Source of the DNA: Paraliobacillus sp. PM-2
GTDB lineage: Bacteria; Bacillota; Bacilli; Bacillales; Amphibacillaceae
NCBI RefSeq assembly: GCF_001368815.1
Contig: NZ_CTEI01000002.1
Location: forward strand, 1-64,000
DNA length: 64,000 bases
Direction of reading: 5' to 3'
A program made the translations under genes and the position numbers. The notes under the pieces are model-generated. The model saw only the letters and a program-made list of their open reading frames with translations, was not told where the DNA came from and searched no databases. This document shows positions 1-7,934 of the stretch, piece after piece. Within the stretch, counting starts at the first letter, position 1. The number at the start of each line of letters is the position of its first letter.

Positions 1-5
1 AAAGT

Positions 6-30
6 AGCAGGTGAAAAAATTTCACCTGCT
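6..30. terminator. perfect 11-bp hairpin, probable terminator
   Basis: Arms 6-16 and 20-30 are perfectly complementary around a 3-base A loop. It probably closes a gene lying outside the window; only a weak T-run follows on either strand. Confidence 0.45.
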
Positions 31-344
31 TATAACTCTGTTTTAATTGTAATTATATTAAAGCATTTTGTTTTCATTAAAAACATAGATAACGATATTT
101 TTAAGTCTTTTTCAATCTCTACCATTTAGATCAACCATTTAAGGCTATGGCATCCACAGTGGCATCCGTTTGGCAACAAACTTGGGCCTGCAAATCCTCT
201 GATATAACTGTATTCACAAGAATTGTCGATAACATATAATAATTAGAGGTAACCAACTTCCCGCCCTTGACAAGGTAAAGGTCTCAGTTTTTATATCATA
301 AGAATCTATTCCTAAAATATATATTAAATAAAATATTAAAGGAG
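31..344. other. non-coding stretch with possible integrase and tRNA remnants
   Basis: No intact gene is visible here. Positions about 102-239 are open on the + strand without a proper start and end in TAA; the stretch resembles the tail of a phage-type integrase, but this is weak. Positions about 243-287 contain CCCTTGACAAGG followed by AAGGTCTCAG, which looks like the anticodon arm (loop TTGACAA, GAC = Val) and variable region of a tRNA. The acceptor stem and a recognisable T arm are missing, so it cannot be a functional tRNA. Both could be scars of an element that integrated into a tRNA gene. Confidence 0.2.
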
Positions 345-740
345 ATGAGTGAAATTAAGTGCTTAGTTTGTAGCGGTTCATATTTCAGAAAAGGATATTA
401 CGATTTAGATTTAAAATTAGATATTTACTCAAGTGCACATAACAATGTGGATGTACATAACAGAAGCTTTAATGCAGACATTAATGTTGACATCGATGTG
501 GATGTAAGGACCGATGTTTACCATGATGACATTGTCTTAAATGGTGATCTTGATTTAAAGTTGTACTCAGAAGATAAACGAAATAATTATCCGAACTATG
601 CTGAAGTCTATAAATATGTTTGTGATAACTGTGGCTATATAATGAGTTTCATTAAAGAAAAGCAAGTAGAAAGTAAAAAAGAAGAGAAAGAACGAAAGCA
701 AAAAGAACGATCCTATGATTGGTCGGACTTTGGTAAGTGA
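345..740 (+). CDS. hypothetical protein with a split zinc ribbon
   Basis: A 131-aa protein that I do not recognise. CxxC pairs at residues 6-9 and 94-97 could together bind one zinc ion. Between them is a segment rich in alternating Asp and hydrophobic residues (about 21-78), which suggests beta strands, and the C-terminus is a Lys/Glu-rich tail. It looks cytosolic: no signal peptide or membrane segment is visible. The start is uncertain. The SD AAAGGAG (338-344) directly abuts the ATG at 345, so this ATG would be badly spaced. An in-frame ATT at 354 lies nine bases after the SD and would keep both CxxC pairs. The gene lies first in the accessory island, ahead of the helicase fusion, with a terminator between them, so it is probably transcribed separately. 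Function unknown. Confidence 0.6.
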   Translation: MSEIKCLVCSGSYFRKGYYDLDLKLDIYSSAHNNVDVHNRSFNADINVDIDVDVRTDVYHDDIVLNGDLDLKLYSEDKRNNYPNYAEVYKYVCDNCGYIMSFIKEKQVESKKEEKERKQKERSYDWSDFGK

Positions 741-794
741 TAATTAATTAAAAATCTTATTTTAGAATTGTAATGAAAACAATTACTCAACACT

Positions 795-832
795 AAAAAA
801 ATGGACTATTTTCAATTAATAGTCCATTTTTC
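795..832 (+). terminator. Rho-independent terminator
   Basis: A near-perfect hairpin formed by ATGGACTA and TAGTCCAT is followed by a T-run. It ends the zinc-ribbon gene and separates it from the helicase gene. Confidence 0.75.
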
Positions 833-898
833 ACACTTTCCTCCCAAACTATTCCCACCAAACAACCCATCCCTTGTCGAATTATGGTAAAATACCAG

Positions 899-904
899 TA
901 TAAT
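899..904 (+). promoter_or_regulatory. candidate -10 box of the helicase gene
   Basis: TATAAT lies about 65 bases before the chosen start. A poor -35 candidate, TTGTCG, lies at 874-879 with a long 19-base spacer. I see no LexA operator of the Bacillus type (CGAAC-N4-GTTCG) next to it. Confidence 0.35.
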
Positions 905-967
905 AGAAATTACATAATTCATTGTCATAAATACGTCTTTGCTAAAACTGGTTGGAGGGGAAGCGGT

Positions 968-3400
968 ATGAGATTAAACATAGAGCAACGAAAGATTGTG
1001 GAATTGGAGCCGTCTGGACATGTGTTAATTAAAGGTGTTGCTGGTTCAGGAAAAACAACGGTTGCTATTCGTCGCATTGCATTCTTGCAAGATCATTATA
1101 GTCATGAAGAAGATGATAATATTCTTCTTGTTACTTTTAATAAAACACTATTAAAATATATTCAATACCAGTATGAAAAGCTAGAAGATGAAGAAAAAGG
1201 GGATTGGCAGAATTTATTTGGCTCCAATAATGAAGTTGTCATTCGTAATATAGATAGTTTAATGTACTCTTTCTTTAAAAAATACCAAATGCGACATAAG
1301 GTTAGTTACAACATTTTAAATGCTGGACTGCAACGTAAAGCAATCCAAAAAGCGATACATATGACAAAAGAACAATATCAAGATATAAAACTGTTATCAC
1401 CGAAATATAGTGGCTTTTTATTAAATGAAATTGCATGGATTAAAGCTTGTGATATCCCTGATGAATCGAGCTATCAAGAAATGGATCGCATTGGTCAAGC
1501 TAGTGGTGGGAAAGGCACACCACAAAAATTAACGAAAAACTCGAAGACTCGTGCTGCTATTTACCAACTAAAAGAAACATATGATCAGGTCTTGCTTGCG
1601 GAAGGTATGGTTGATTTTATGACGATGAATCAATTAGCACTTCAGGAAGCATCAGAGGTTGAGCATGAGAAATATACACATATCATTATTGATGAGAGTC
1701 AAGATCTTACTAAGGTACAACTAAAATTCTTGAAATGTATTTATCAAGAAAAAAGTTATTCATCTATCATGTTTGTGGCTGATAATACACAAAGTATTTA
1801 TTCACACTCATGGCTTGGTAAAGGACGGCCTTATACAACGATTGGTTATGACATGAGTGGGAAAGCGCGTACTTTATCAAAAAACTATCGGACAACGACA
1901 GAGATTTCTAAAGCAGCCTATGGTCTGATTGAACATGATGAGCAAATCAAAGGGAATGTTGATTTTGTAAAGCCAGCCTTAATCGATAGACATGGACACG
2001 CCCCTATTTATCGCTTTTTTAAGAATAACCAACAACAAACAGACTACCTGATTGATGAAATAAAGGCATTACATAATGACTATGATTATCGTGATATTTG
2101 TTTGGTTGCGAAAGAAAACAGAATAATGGAGAGTGCAGCAACTAGTCTTGAACATGCAGGAATTCCTTGCCAAATATTAAAAACGAAAGAACCGAAGTTT
2201 GGTGATGATTCTGTAAAACTAATTACCATGCATTCGATAAAGGGGCTAGAATTCAAAGTCATCTTTTTAATCAACTTGGATGATGAAGTGATTCCGAATA
2301 CATCCCAAATAGACATGGATGATGAAGACATGTTATTTTCTGAAGAACGTAAACTTCTTTATGTTGGAATGACACGTGCAAATGATCTATTGTATATGTC
2401 ATCTGTTAAAAAGCCGTCTCCTTTTATTAAGGAAATAGATAATCGATTAATTCGCCTGATGCGCGATTCAGCAATTCGACCATTTCAGTCTATTGCCATT
2501 CAAGACTATCAACTTACCAATCAATTAGTCGATTTGAATGCCAAAGAAGAAGCTGTACGCCAGTGGTTGTTAAGAGAATTAGTACAGTCATTTGGCTATC
2601 CATTAGAATTGATAACAATAGAATATCCTGTGCAGCAATTTTCTAGACGAGGCTATGTAGATATCGCTGTTACGGTCGAAGTAAACGGTGAAAAAATGCC
2701 TTATATTTTTGCTGAGGTAAAAGCTTTTGGTTTAGGTATTGAAGAAGGATTGCCACAGCTGAAAACGTATATGGAAGCAGAACCAAAAGTACAATACGGT
2801 ATCGTTACTGATGGACTAGAAGTACAGATCATGGATCGAAATGGAGATCTAGTGAATGATGTCCCACCATGTCAACCGCAATTTTTACCAGAAACGAAAT
2901 ATATACGAACATACAATGATCTGCGACATAATCGCACGTATCGTTATGCACAAGACGTAGAGGATGAAACAAATATTGAAATTATTGATCCAGCAACCGA
3001 ATTAGTTGTCAATCAAGCGGTTGATCTGAACATACCGCTTATTGGTGATGTGGCTGCAGGTATACCAACCGAAGCAATTCAACATTTTGAAGAAAGTGTG
3101 TTGCTACCAAATGATTGGATCATTCAAGAGAATCAAACCTTTGCGCTAAAAGTAAAAGGTGACAGTATGATCAATGCCGGAATTGATAAAGGTGATATTG
3201 TCATTGTGCATCGTCAAACAACAGCATCAAATGGGGATATAGTCATTGCATTAATTGATCAAGAAGCAACCATGAAAAAGTACATGCCAATGGGTAGTAC
3301 TGTCTTGCTTATTTCAGAAAACACGAATTATGAACCCATTCAAATGACTCCAAATGATGTTGTAATTAATGGGAAAGTTATTGGGGTGTTGAAAGGGTAG
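968..3400 (+). CDS. UvrD-type helicase / HsdR_N-like nuclease / LexA-type S24 peptidase fusion
   Basis: An 810-aa fusion of three modules. Residues 1-520 form a superfamily 1 UvrD/Rep helicase: Q motif near 7, Walker A GVAGSGKTT at 23-31, DESQD at 242-246, TMHSIKGLEF at 420-429 and VGMTRA at 466-471. Residues about 535-640 resemble the type I restriction HsdR_N nuclease, with D565 and E583-V-K585 as a PD-(D/E)XK site. Residues about 687-810 are a LexA/UmuD S24 peptidase with the Ala-Gly cleavage bond at 697/698, Ser733 and Lys770; the Ser-Lys spacing of 37 equals that of E. coli LexA. No DNA-binding HTH is present. An ATG at 884 opens the frame further upstream, but GGAGGGG at 954-960 fits ATG 968 and the extra 28 residues look non-coding. 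Predicted role (inference): a DNA-processing enzyme whose state changes by self-cleavage when DNA is damaged or RecA filaments form. Confidence 0.85.
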   Translation: MRLNIEQRKIVELEPSGHVLIKGVAGSGKTTVAIRRIAFLQDHYSHEEDDNILLVTFNKTLLKYIQYQYEKLEDEEKGDWQNLFGSNNEVVIRNIDSLMYSFFKKYQMRHKVSYNILNAGLQRKAIQKAIHMTKEQYQDIKLLSPKYSGFLLNEIAWIKACDIPDESSYQEMDRIGQASGGKGTPQKLTKNSKTRAAIYQLKETYDQVLLAEGMVDFMTMNQLALQEASEVEHEKYTHIIIDESQDLTKVQLKFLKCIYQEKSYSSIMFVADNTQSIYSHSWLGKGRPYTTIGYDMSGKARTLSKNYRTTTEISKAAYGLIEHDEQIKGNVDFVKPALIDRHGHAPIYRFFKNNQQQTDYLIDEIKALHNDYDYRDICLVAKENRIMESAATSLEHAGIPCQILKTKEPKFGDDSVKLITMHSIKGLEFKVIFLINLDDEVIPNTSQIDMDDEDMLFSEERKLLYVGMTRANDLLYMSSVKKPSPFIKEIDNRLIRLMRDSAIRPFQSIAIQDYQLTNQLVDLNAKEEAVRQWLLRELVQSFGYPLELITIEYPVQQFSRRGYVDIAVTVEVNGEKMPYIFAEVKAFGLGIEEGLPQLKTYMEAEPKVQYGIVTDGLEVQIMDRNGDLVNDVPPCQPQFLPETKYIRTYNDLRHNRTYRYAQDVEDETNIEIIDPATELVVNQAVDLNIPLIGDVAAGIPTEAIQHFEESVLLPNDWIIQENQTFALKVKGDSMINAGIDKGDIVIVHRQTTASNGDIVIALIDQEATMKKYMPMGSTVLLISENTNYEPIQMTPNDVVINGKVIGVLKG

Positions 3401-3543
3401 AGTTTATTCTAAAAGTTCTTTTCCAAAATAATTGTTTATATTAAAAGGTACTCTAAATAAATATAAAGTCAGAATACTGGCAGTCAGTTTTTTGCAATTA
3501 ATAAAATTGATAAGTTATGTTTAGTATAATGAGGTGAATAATA

Positions 3544-5355
3544 ATGACAAATACTACCACTTTAATGATAGAGTATAATATTAATGGGATAGGTGTAATT
3601 AATTCTAAATTTTATGGGCTTGCATCAGAGTTATTTCAAGACAAATCTTTAGATGTACAACATCATTTAAACACTATCAATCAACTAGGTGCTATTCGTT
3701 ATATTCATAATGGAGCTCACTATACGCGATATGAATATGTGCTACTTCAAATTATGTTAATAAATCTTTTGAAAGATGAAGGTCGGATGAACTTAGGTTC
3801 TAAAAAAGACTTTAGAGAAATATTAGACAAGGAAAAAAACGAAGATGAAATAATCAATGTAACAGCTGCTGAGTTATTACAACTAATTGTATTATATGGT
3901 AATATGGGTTATTTCAAAGATACCTTCTCTAGTAATAAAGTTTGGTTTCATTTGTTGAAAAATAACTCTTTAGGAATAAGAACGCTATTTCGGAAAGGTT
4001 TAAGAGGTAAAAGTAAAAATCTGCTGGATAAAATAATAGAGAATGCAGATTTTCATAAGGTCCAGTGGTTGAATACACTTTATCTGTTTTCGAGAGAAAA
4101 CAGATATAATAAATATAGAATTGTTTGTGAGGAGATATTAGAAAATATTCTTGATTTAAAAACAAATCAATTCTTAGAAATATATTCAAAATTAAGAAAA
4201 GTATCCTATATTGTAATGGATAGCCATTTTTCTCATATTCCGATTTCAGTAGATTTTCAAAATGTATTATTTGATAAGAAGCTTTTTGTGGATGAAGTAA
4301 ATAAAAAAATATCAGGTTTAATGAGTATATTTGATCGAATGAATGATTTGTTAGAAGATACATTATATTTAGAGAATAACGCAATTTTAATCGGAGCAAA
4401 ACGAGCTAGGGAATTGTATCAACAGATTCAGGATTTATCTGAAGGAAGTTCAAATTGGCCAAATTCTATATCAAGTATTACTGAATTGGTACGAGAAAAT
4501 CAATCACCTCTACAATCGGAAAAAGAACTGTCAAAAGTTTCTATACCATGGGATAGAGATGTTAATTTAAGCATAACCTACTTTGTTAACGAAAGGAAAT
4601 TTTTCCCTAAAGATGTTTTTCAAGAAGAACTAAATAAATCAAAGTATTTAGGCGGTCAGTGCCATGTTGGTATTGTATATGCACCTGATCACTCAAAATA
4701 TAGAACAGTTTATGCAATAAGTGAAGGTTTGGCAGGGTTATCACGTATTAAAAAAACTTTAAGGATTGTTAATAACGCTGCAATCGACTTTTTACGCTAC
4801 AAAAATCATGCAAAAAAACAAGTAAACAATGGGGAAACACATGAAGTAATAATAAAAAAGCTAATAACCTATATTTTCAGAAACATTCTGGTTAAAGATT
4901 ATTTTTGTGAGTTTAATTATCATGACATAAGTGAGTCGTTTATTATTGTCAACGGAAACAAGAATGCTCAGGAAAACGTAAAAAAAGCGCATGAAAAATT
5001 TTGTGAATTATATCCATATGACAAAGATGGTAAACATGAAATAAATACAATTTTTAAAAGTTTAGAAGAAATGGAATATAGAGGATTGTATATAATTTAT
5101 ACTGGATCGCTTAGATTTATTAATGAAGAAAATAAATCTGTATGTGAAGTTGATGGAATAATTTTAACTCCAAATAATCAAGAGCACTTTATCAGAGTTA
5201 TTGAAGCAAAAAAATTAAAAGGAAAAAGGTCTCGCTCAACTCAGGCAATTAAGCAATTAGAAGAACAGTTCATTCCTGTTTTATCAAAGAATTTATCAAT
5301 AGTTAAACGAAAGTTTGAAAATTATGGGGCTGAAATTCAAGTTAAACGCCCATAA
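3544..5355 (+). CDS. 603-aa protein with PD-(D/E)XK motif and degenerate HD-like N-terminus
   Basis: I do not recognise this family as a whole. Near the C-terminus the pattern D537-x16-E554-A-K556 within hydrophobic strands fits a PD-(D/E)XK nuclease or restriction-like fold. Residues 44-70 (QLGAIRYIHNGAHYTRYEY) resemble the start of dGTPase/SAMHD1-type HD domains, whose signature is QLG...PGA.HTRFEHSLG. The metal-binding His positions seem replaced, and the later LLHDIGHG motif would correspond to LIVLYGNMGY near 115-123, also without ligands. An HD domain here would therefore be catalytically dead. No signal peptide or membrane segment is visible. GAGGTG at 3532-3537 is the SD. The gene is AT-rich and is followed by a relic of the helicase gene's 3' end, so it looks like an inserted cassette. 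Probably a nuclease; substrate unknown. Confidence 0.75.
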   Translation: MTNTTTLMIEYNINGIGVINSKFYGLASELFQDKSLDVQHHLNTINQLGAIRYIHNGAHYTRYEYVLLQIMLINLLKDEGRMNLGSKKDFREILDKEKNEDEIINVTAAELLQLIVLYGNMGYFKDTFSSNKVWFHLLKNNSLGIRTLFRKGLRGKSKNLLDKIIENADFHKVQWLNTLYLFSRENRYNKYRIVCEEILENILDLKTNQFLEIYSKLRKVSYIVMDSHFSHIPISVDFQNVLFDKKLFVDEVNKKISGLMSIFDRMNDLLEDTLYLENNAILIGAKRARELYQQIQDLSEGSSNWPNSISSITELVRENQSPLQSEKELSKVSIPWDRDVNLSITYFVNERKFFPKDVFQEELNKSKYLGGQCHVGIVYAPDHSKYRTVYAISEGLAGLSRIKKTLRIVNNAAIDFLRYKNHAKKQVNNGETHEVIIKKLITYIFRNILVKDYFCEFNYHDISESFIIVNGNKNAQENVKKAHEKFCELYPYDKDGKHEINTIFKSLEEMEYRGLYIIYTGSLRFINEENKSVCEVDGIILTPNNQEHFIRVIEAKKLKGKRSRSTQAIKQLEEQFIPVLSKNLSIVKRKFENYGAEIQVKRP

Positions 5356-5383
5356 CAACACTTCTATCATCAAGAAATATTAA

Positions 5384-5440
5384 CAAAGTCTAATTGATGT
5401 CATGATTAATGGAAAGGTAATTAGGGTTTTGAAGGGGTAG
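5384..5440 (+). pseudogene. relic of the 3' end of a helicase-S24 gene
   Basis: Bases 5391-5440 match 3351-3400, the end of the helicase-S24 gene, at 39 of 50 positions. They still encode DVMINGKVIRVLKG and a stop, against DVVINGKVIGVLKG in the intact gene. No start or upstream domain remains. The simplest reading is that the 603-aa gene entered by recombination between related helicase genes and left this tail behind. Confidence 0.75.
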
Positions 5441-5545
5441 GTTAATAGTACTAAAGTTTAGGTGCTTGTGCCTTAGTTCAATATCATACAGATTCAAATT
5501 CCATCAAAGCCCGTATTCTACTATATCAAAATAGAGGTGTCCTTC

Positions 5546-5869
5546 ATGCTAACTTACAACAAGCTAGTTCGTGATAAAATACCAGAAATTATTAAAAAAG
5601 ACGGAAAATCCATTACAACTACGATTCTATCTGATGAAGCGTATCGTGATAGTTTATACAAGAAGTTGCTAGAAGAGGTAGAGGAATTAATTGCGGCAGA
5701 TTCATCTTCAGAAATAATCGAAGAAGCGGCTGATTTACTAGAAGTGATTGAAGGTCTAGTCAAATTAAATGGTTCAAGTATTCAAGAAGTAGAACAGGTG
5801 AGAGCTAATAAGAAAGATCAGCGTGGAGGATTTGATAAGCGCATTTTTCTTCAAGAGGTAAGTGAATGA
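5546..5869 (+). CDS. MazG-like nucleotide pyrophosphohydrolase
   Basis: A 107-aa all-alpha protein with the N-terminal KLVRDKIPEII signature of phosphoribosyl-ATP pyrophosphohydrolase-like (MazG superfamily) proteins. It has the metal-binding pattern EEVEEL near residues 40-45 and EEAADLLE near 59-66. Members of the superfamily hydrolyse nucleoside triphosphates to monophosphate and pyrophosphate, often as house-cleaning enzymes; the exact substrate here is unknown. The frame opens with GTG at 5537, but the SD GAGGTG at 5534-5539 is correctly spaced for ATG 5546. The stop overlaps the next start (ATGA), so this gene and the HNH gene are translationally coupled. Beside two nuclease-like genes, a role in nucleotide-based defence is possible but is inference. 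Confidence 0.85.
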   Translation: MLTYNKLVRDKIPEIIKKDGKSITTTILSDEAYRDSLYKKLLEEVEELIAADSSSEIIEEAADLLEVIEGLVKLNGSSIQEVEQVRANKKDQRGGFDKRIFLQEVSE

Positions 5870-6852
5870 GTCACAAGTTAAAAGTAGGCGAACTAAAAGG
5901 ACATTATCTAACTGATGAAGAAATTTGGCGTATTTTTACGGTGGTTTTGTCTAGTAAATCTGCAAAGTCATCTACTTACAAATATGCGCTCATTAAAGCG
6001 TTGATAGAAAACTTGTACCAAGTTAATGATAACTTTGAATTGACCTATGATCAATTAGCTTATTCTTTTACAAAGGTTTATTGGAATCTCATCGTTCAAC
6101 ATAATTTGGTTAAACAAAACAGAGGTAAGAATGCAAGAGTTGTAACAATTATCAAGGAGATTCAGTCAAAGTATCAAATACCAGCTGAATTTAGTTTTGA
6201 TAAAATAGATGCACAAATACAAATTAAAATGGTTTCTGAAGTAAAGTCTACGATGAAACAAAATGTTTTTGGTGCACTCTATGGGGATACAAGCGAGAAA
6301 TTTTACGCGTTTGACCATAAGCATGATTACTTTAAATTAAATCCATCTGTACATCGTTTTATGTTGAACTATCAGCGGCTAATTGTGAATCTTACTAACT
6401 ACCACATGGCAAAAATGATTGAGGAGTTAAACGAAGTACCAAGTATCAATTATCTGCTTGGAAAGGTTGAAACGATCGCCAGGCGTTCAACTTTACGGCC
6501 TTTTGAAAAGGTGTTGTTGAACCACTTTAAACATTTTTGTTTCTATTGTGGGAAGGCTTTATCTAAGGGGAAAAGGCAAACGCATGTCGATCATTTTATC
6601 CCATGGTCATTTGTTCAGTCAGATCATATATGGAATCTTGTTCTATCCTGTAGTACGTGTAATGGATCGAAAAGTGACAAGCTTCCTAAAAGGTATTTCC
6701 TTGATTCTATCATTGATAGGAATAACGAATTGATTGATAAGGACGAGGATGCTAATGTGATGCATGACATGAGAAATTACAAAGACAAGAAAATCATTTT
6801 ACTTTATGACTATTCAATTAAGAACGGGTTTGATCAAATATGGAGTCCCTAA
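5866..6852 (+). CDS. HNH endonuclease family protein
   Basis: A 328-aa protein. The C-terminal half carries an HNH nuclease of the zinc-bearing type: C225-x2-C228, H240-V-D242-H243 and C262-x2-C265 followed by N266, the usual beta-beta-alpha metal finger. The N-terminal 200 residues are helical with no recognised domain and could determine specificity or bind partners. It starts inside the stop of the MazG-like gene (4-base overlap), so the two are one transcription unit. HNH proteins of this kind occur in restriction and other defence loci; whether this one cuts DNA or RNA cannot be told from sequence. A terminator follows. Confidence 0.85.
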   Translation: MSHKLKVGELKGHYLTDEEIWRIFTVVLSSKSAKSSTYKYALIKALIENLYQVNDNFELTYDQLAYSFTKVYWNLIVQHNLVKQNRGKNARVVTIIKEIQSKYQIPAEFSFDKIDAQIQIKMVSEVKSTMKQNVFGALYGDTSEKFYAFDHKHDYFKLNPSVHRFMLNYQRLIVNLTNYHMAKMIEELNEVPSINYLLGKVETIARRSTLRPFEKVLLNHFKHFCFYCGKALSKGKRQTHVDHFIPWSFVQSDHIWNLVLSCSTCNGSKSDKLPKRYFLDSIIDRNNELIDKDEDANVMHDMRNYKDKKIILLYDYSIKNGFDQIWSP

Positions 6853-6920
6853 TGAGATTAGGGAATGCAGATCCTCTTCCTAGACACTTGTACATATTAG
6901 GGTTAGACCCATCAACAAAA

Positions 6921-6957
6921 AAACAAAGGCCCTGAACCCTAGTCAGAGCCTTTGTTT
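6921..6957. terminator. bidirectional terminator
   Basis: The stem AAACAAAGGC / GCCTTTGTTT, extended by CTG/CAG, has A- and T-runs on both sides. It lies between the convergent HNH and PRC-barrel genes and can serve both. Confidence 0.8.
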
Positions 6958-6974
6958 ACATTTAAATGAACGAT

Positions 6975-7757
6975 TTATAGTTCCCAATACTTTGGTTTAC
7001 CTAATTTGCTATATAATTTTTCCTCATATGCTCTAGTGATTGGTTCATTAGGATCAAAATCTTTTATTTCTTTGAATTGATCTTTCGTGAGGTCAATAAA
7101 TACTTTTTGGCTTGCCCATTCAACCTTGTTAATCCAATCAGTTGATAGCAAAATATGATCACTAGCTAATGGATCATTCGTATTTACGACTATATAATAG
7201 ATTTTCCAGTTTTCATCGTCTATCACAAAATCTGAAACATGACCGATTTCACCGTCAGAAGCTTCAACACGATATCCAAAGAAGCTGCCGTCTATTTCAT
7301 TCACACTTCTTAAATGATGGTCCATCGCATCATCTGTGCTAACGTCATTTTGTAATAATCCACTATTCTGTGCATCCACTAAATCCTGTGGGTAGGTGTA
7401 ACCACCCCATGGTCCAGCTAATCCACCTAATCCAAATGAATAGTTAGGCCAACCATAATAATTGATTAATTTCGTTTCAGCTTGTTTCGATACTGGTTCA
7501 TCTTCATGTTGGTTCGGTGCATTTTTAATCATTTCGGTAGTTGCTAATACATGGAGCGAACCATTCTCCATATCCACAGAATCAAATGAGACAGGTGATA
7601 ACAACACTTTTTTCCCCGGTAACCATTTTCTTGTGTCAACCACTAAATAACGAACAGTCCAAAACTTATCATCAAAGTAAATGTCTAGAACTCCACCCAG
7701 CTTACCGTCAGAAGCATTGATTTTTAACTGTTTAACTGTTGAACCTAAATAAAAAAT
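6975..7757 (-). CDS. tandem PRC-barrel domain protein
   Basis: About 260 aa with two PRC-barrel-like halves: near the N-terminus (ASDGKLGGVLDIYFDD) and around residues 150-215 (ASDGEIGHVSDFVIDD). The linker is rich in Gly, Trp and Tyr. PRC-barrel proteins are stress- or photosynthesis-related adaptor modules; no enzymatic role is predicted. The start is odd. The only upstream ATG (7775) is followed at once by AAGGAGG as codons 2-4, which is an excellent SD placed six bases before ATT at 7757. Initiation at AUU, as in infC, or an error at this codon would explain this. If AUU is not used, the ATG at 7775 adds six residues. The gene is transcribed divergently from asdA. Confidence 0.8.
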   Translation of the reverse strand: MFYLGSTVKQLKINASDGKLGGVLDIYFDDKFWTVRYLVVDTRKWLPGKKVLLSPVSFDSVDMENGSLHVLATTEMIKNAPNQHEDEPVSKQAETKLINYYGWPNYSFGLGGLAGPWGGYTYPQDLVDAQNSGLLQNDVSTDDAMDHHLRSVNEIDGSFFGYRVEASDGEIGHVSDFVIDDENWKIYYIVVNTNDPLASDHILLSTDWINKVEWASQKVFIDLTKDQFKEIKDFDPNEPITRAYEEKLYSKLGKPKYWEL

Positions 7758-7934
7758 ACTTAGCCTCCTTATCATTTGAAGATGGTAGATTTTAATTTCG
7801 CTCTTAATAATCTATTCCCCTGAAGAATTTTTATAAAACTTTTAATATCAAAAAACACATACATGCAATTATATTCCAGATTATTTGTGGAATACTCTTG
7901 TTATCAAGGTAGCAGTTTGTTTAGGAGGCTTTTT

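Noticed and set aside
884-967. N-terminal extension of the helicase from ATG 884
   Set aside because: It overlaps the -10 region and no SD precedes it; GGAGGGG fits ATG 968, next to the Q motif.
3929-4399. - strand 156-codon frame inside the 603-aa gene
   Set aside because: It is antisense to a convincing coding frame, has no SD, and its Tyr/Leu/Phe-rich composition comes from complementing AT-rich codons.
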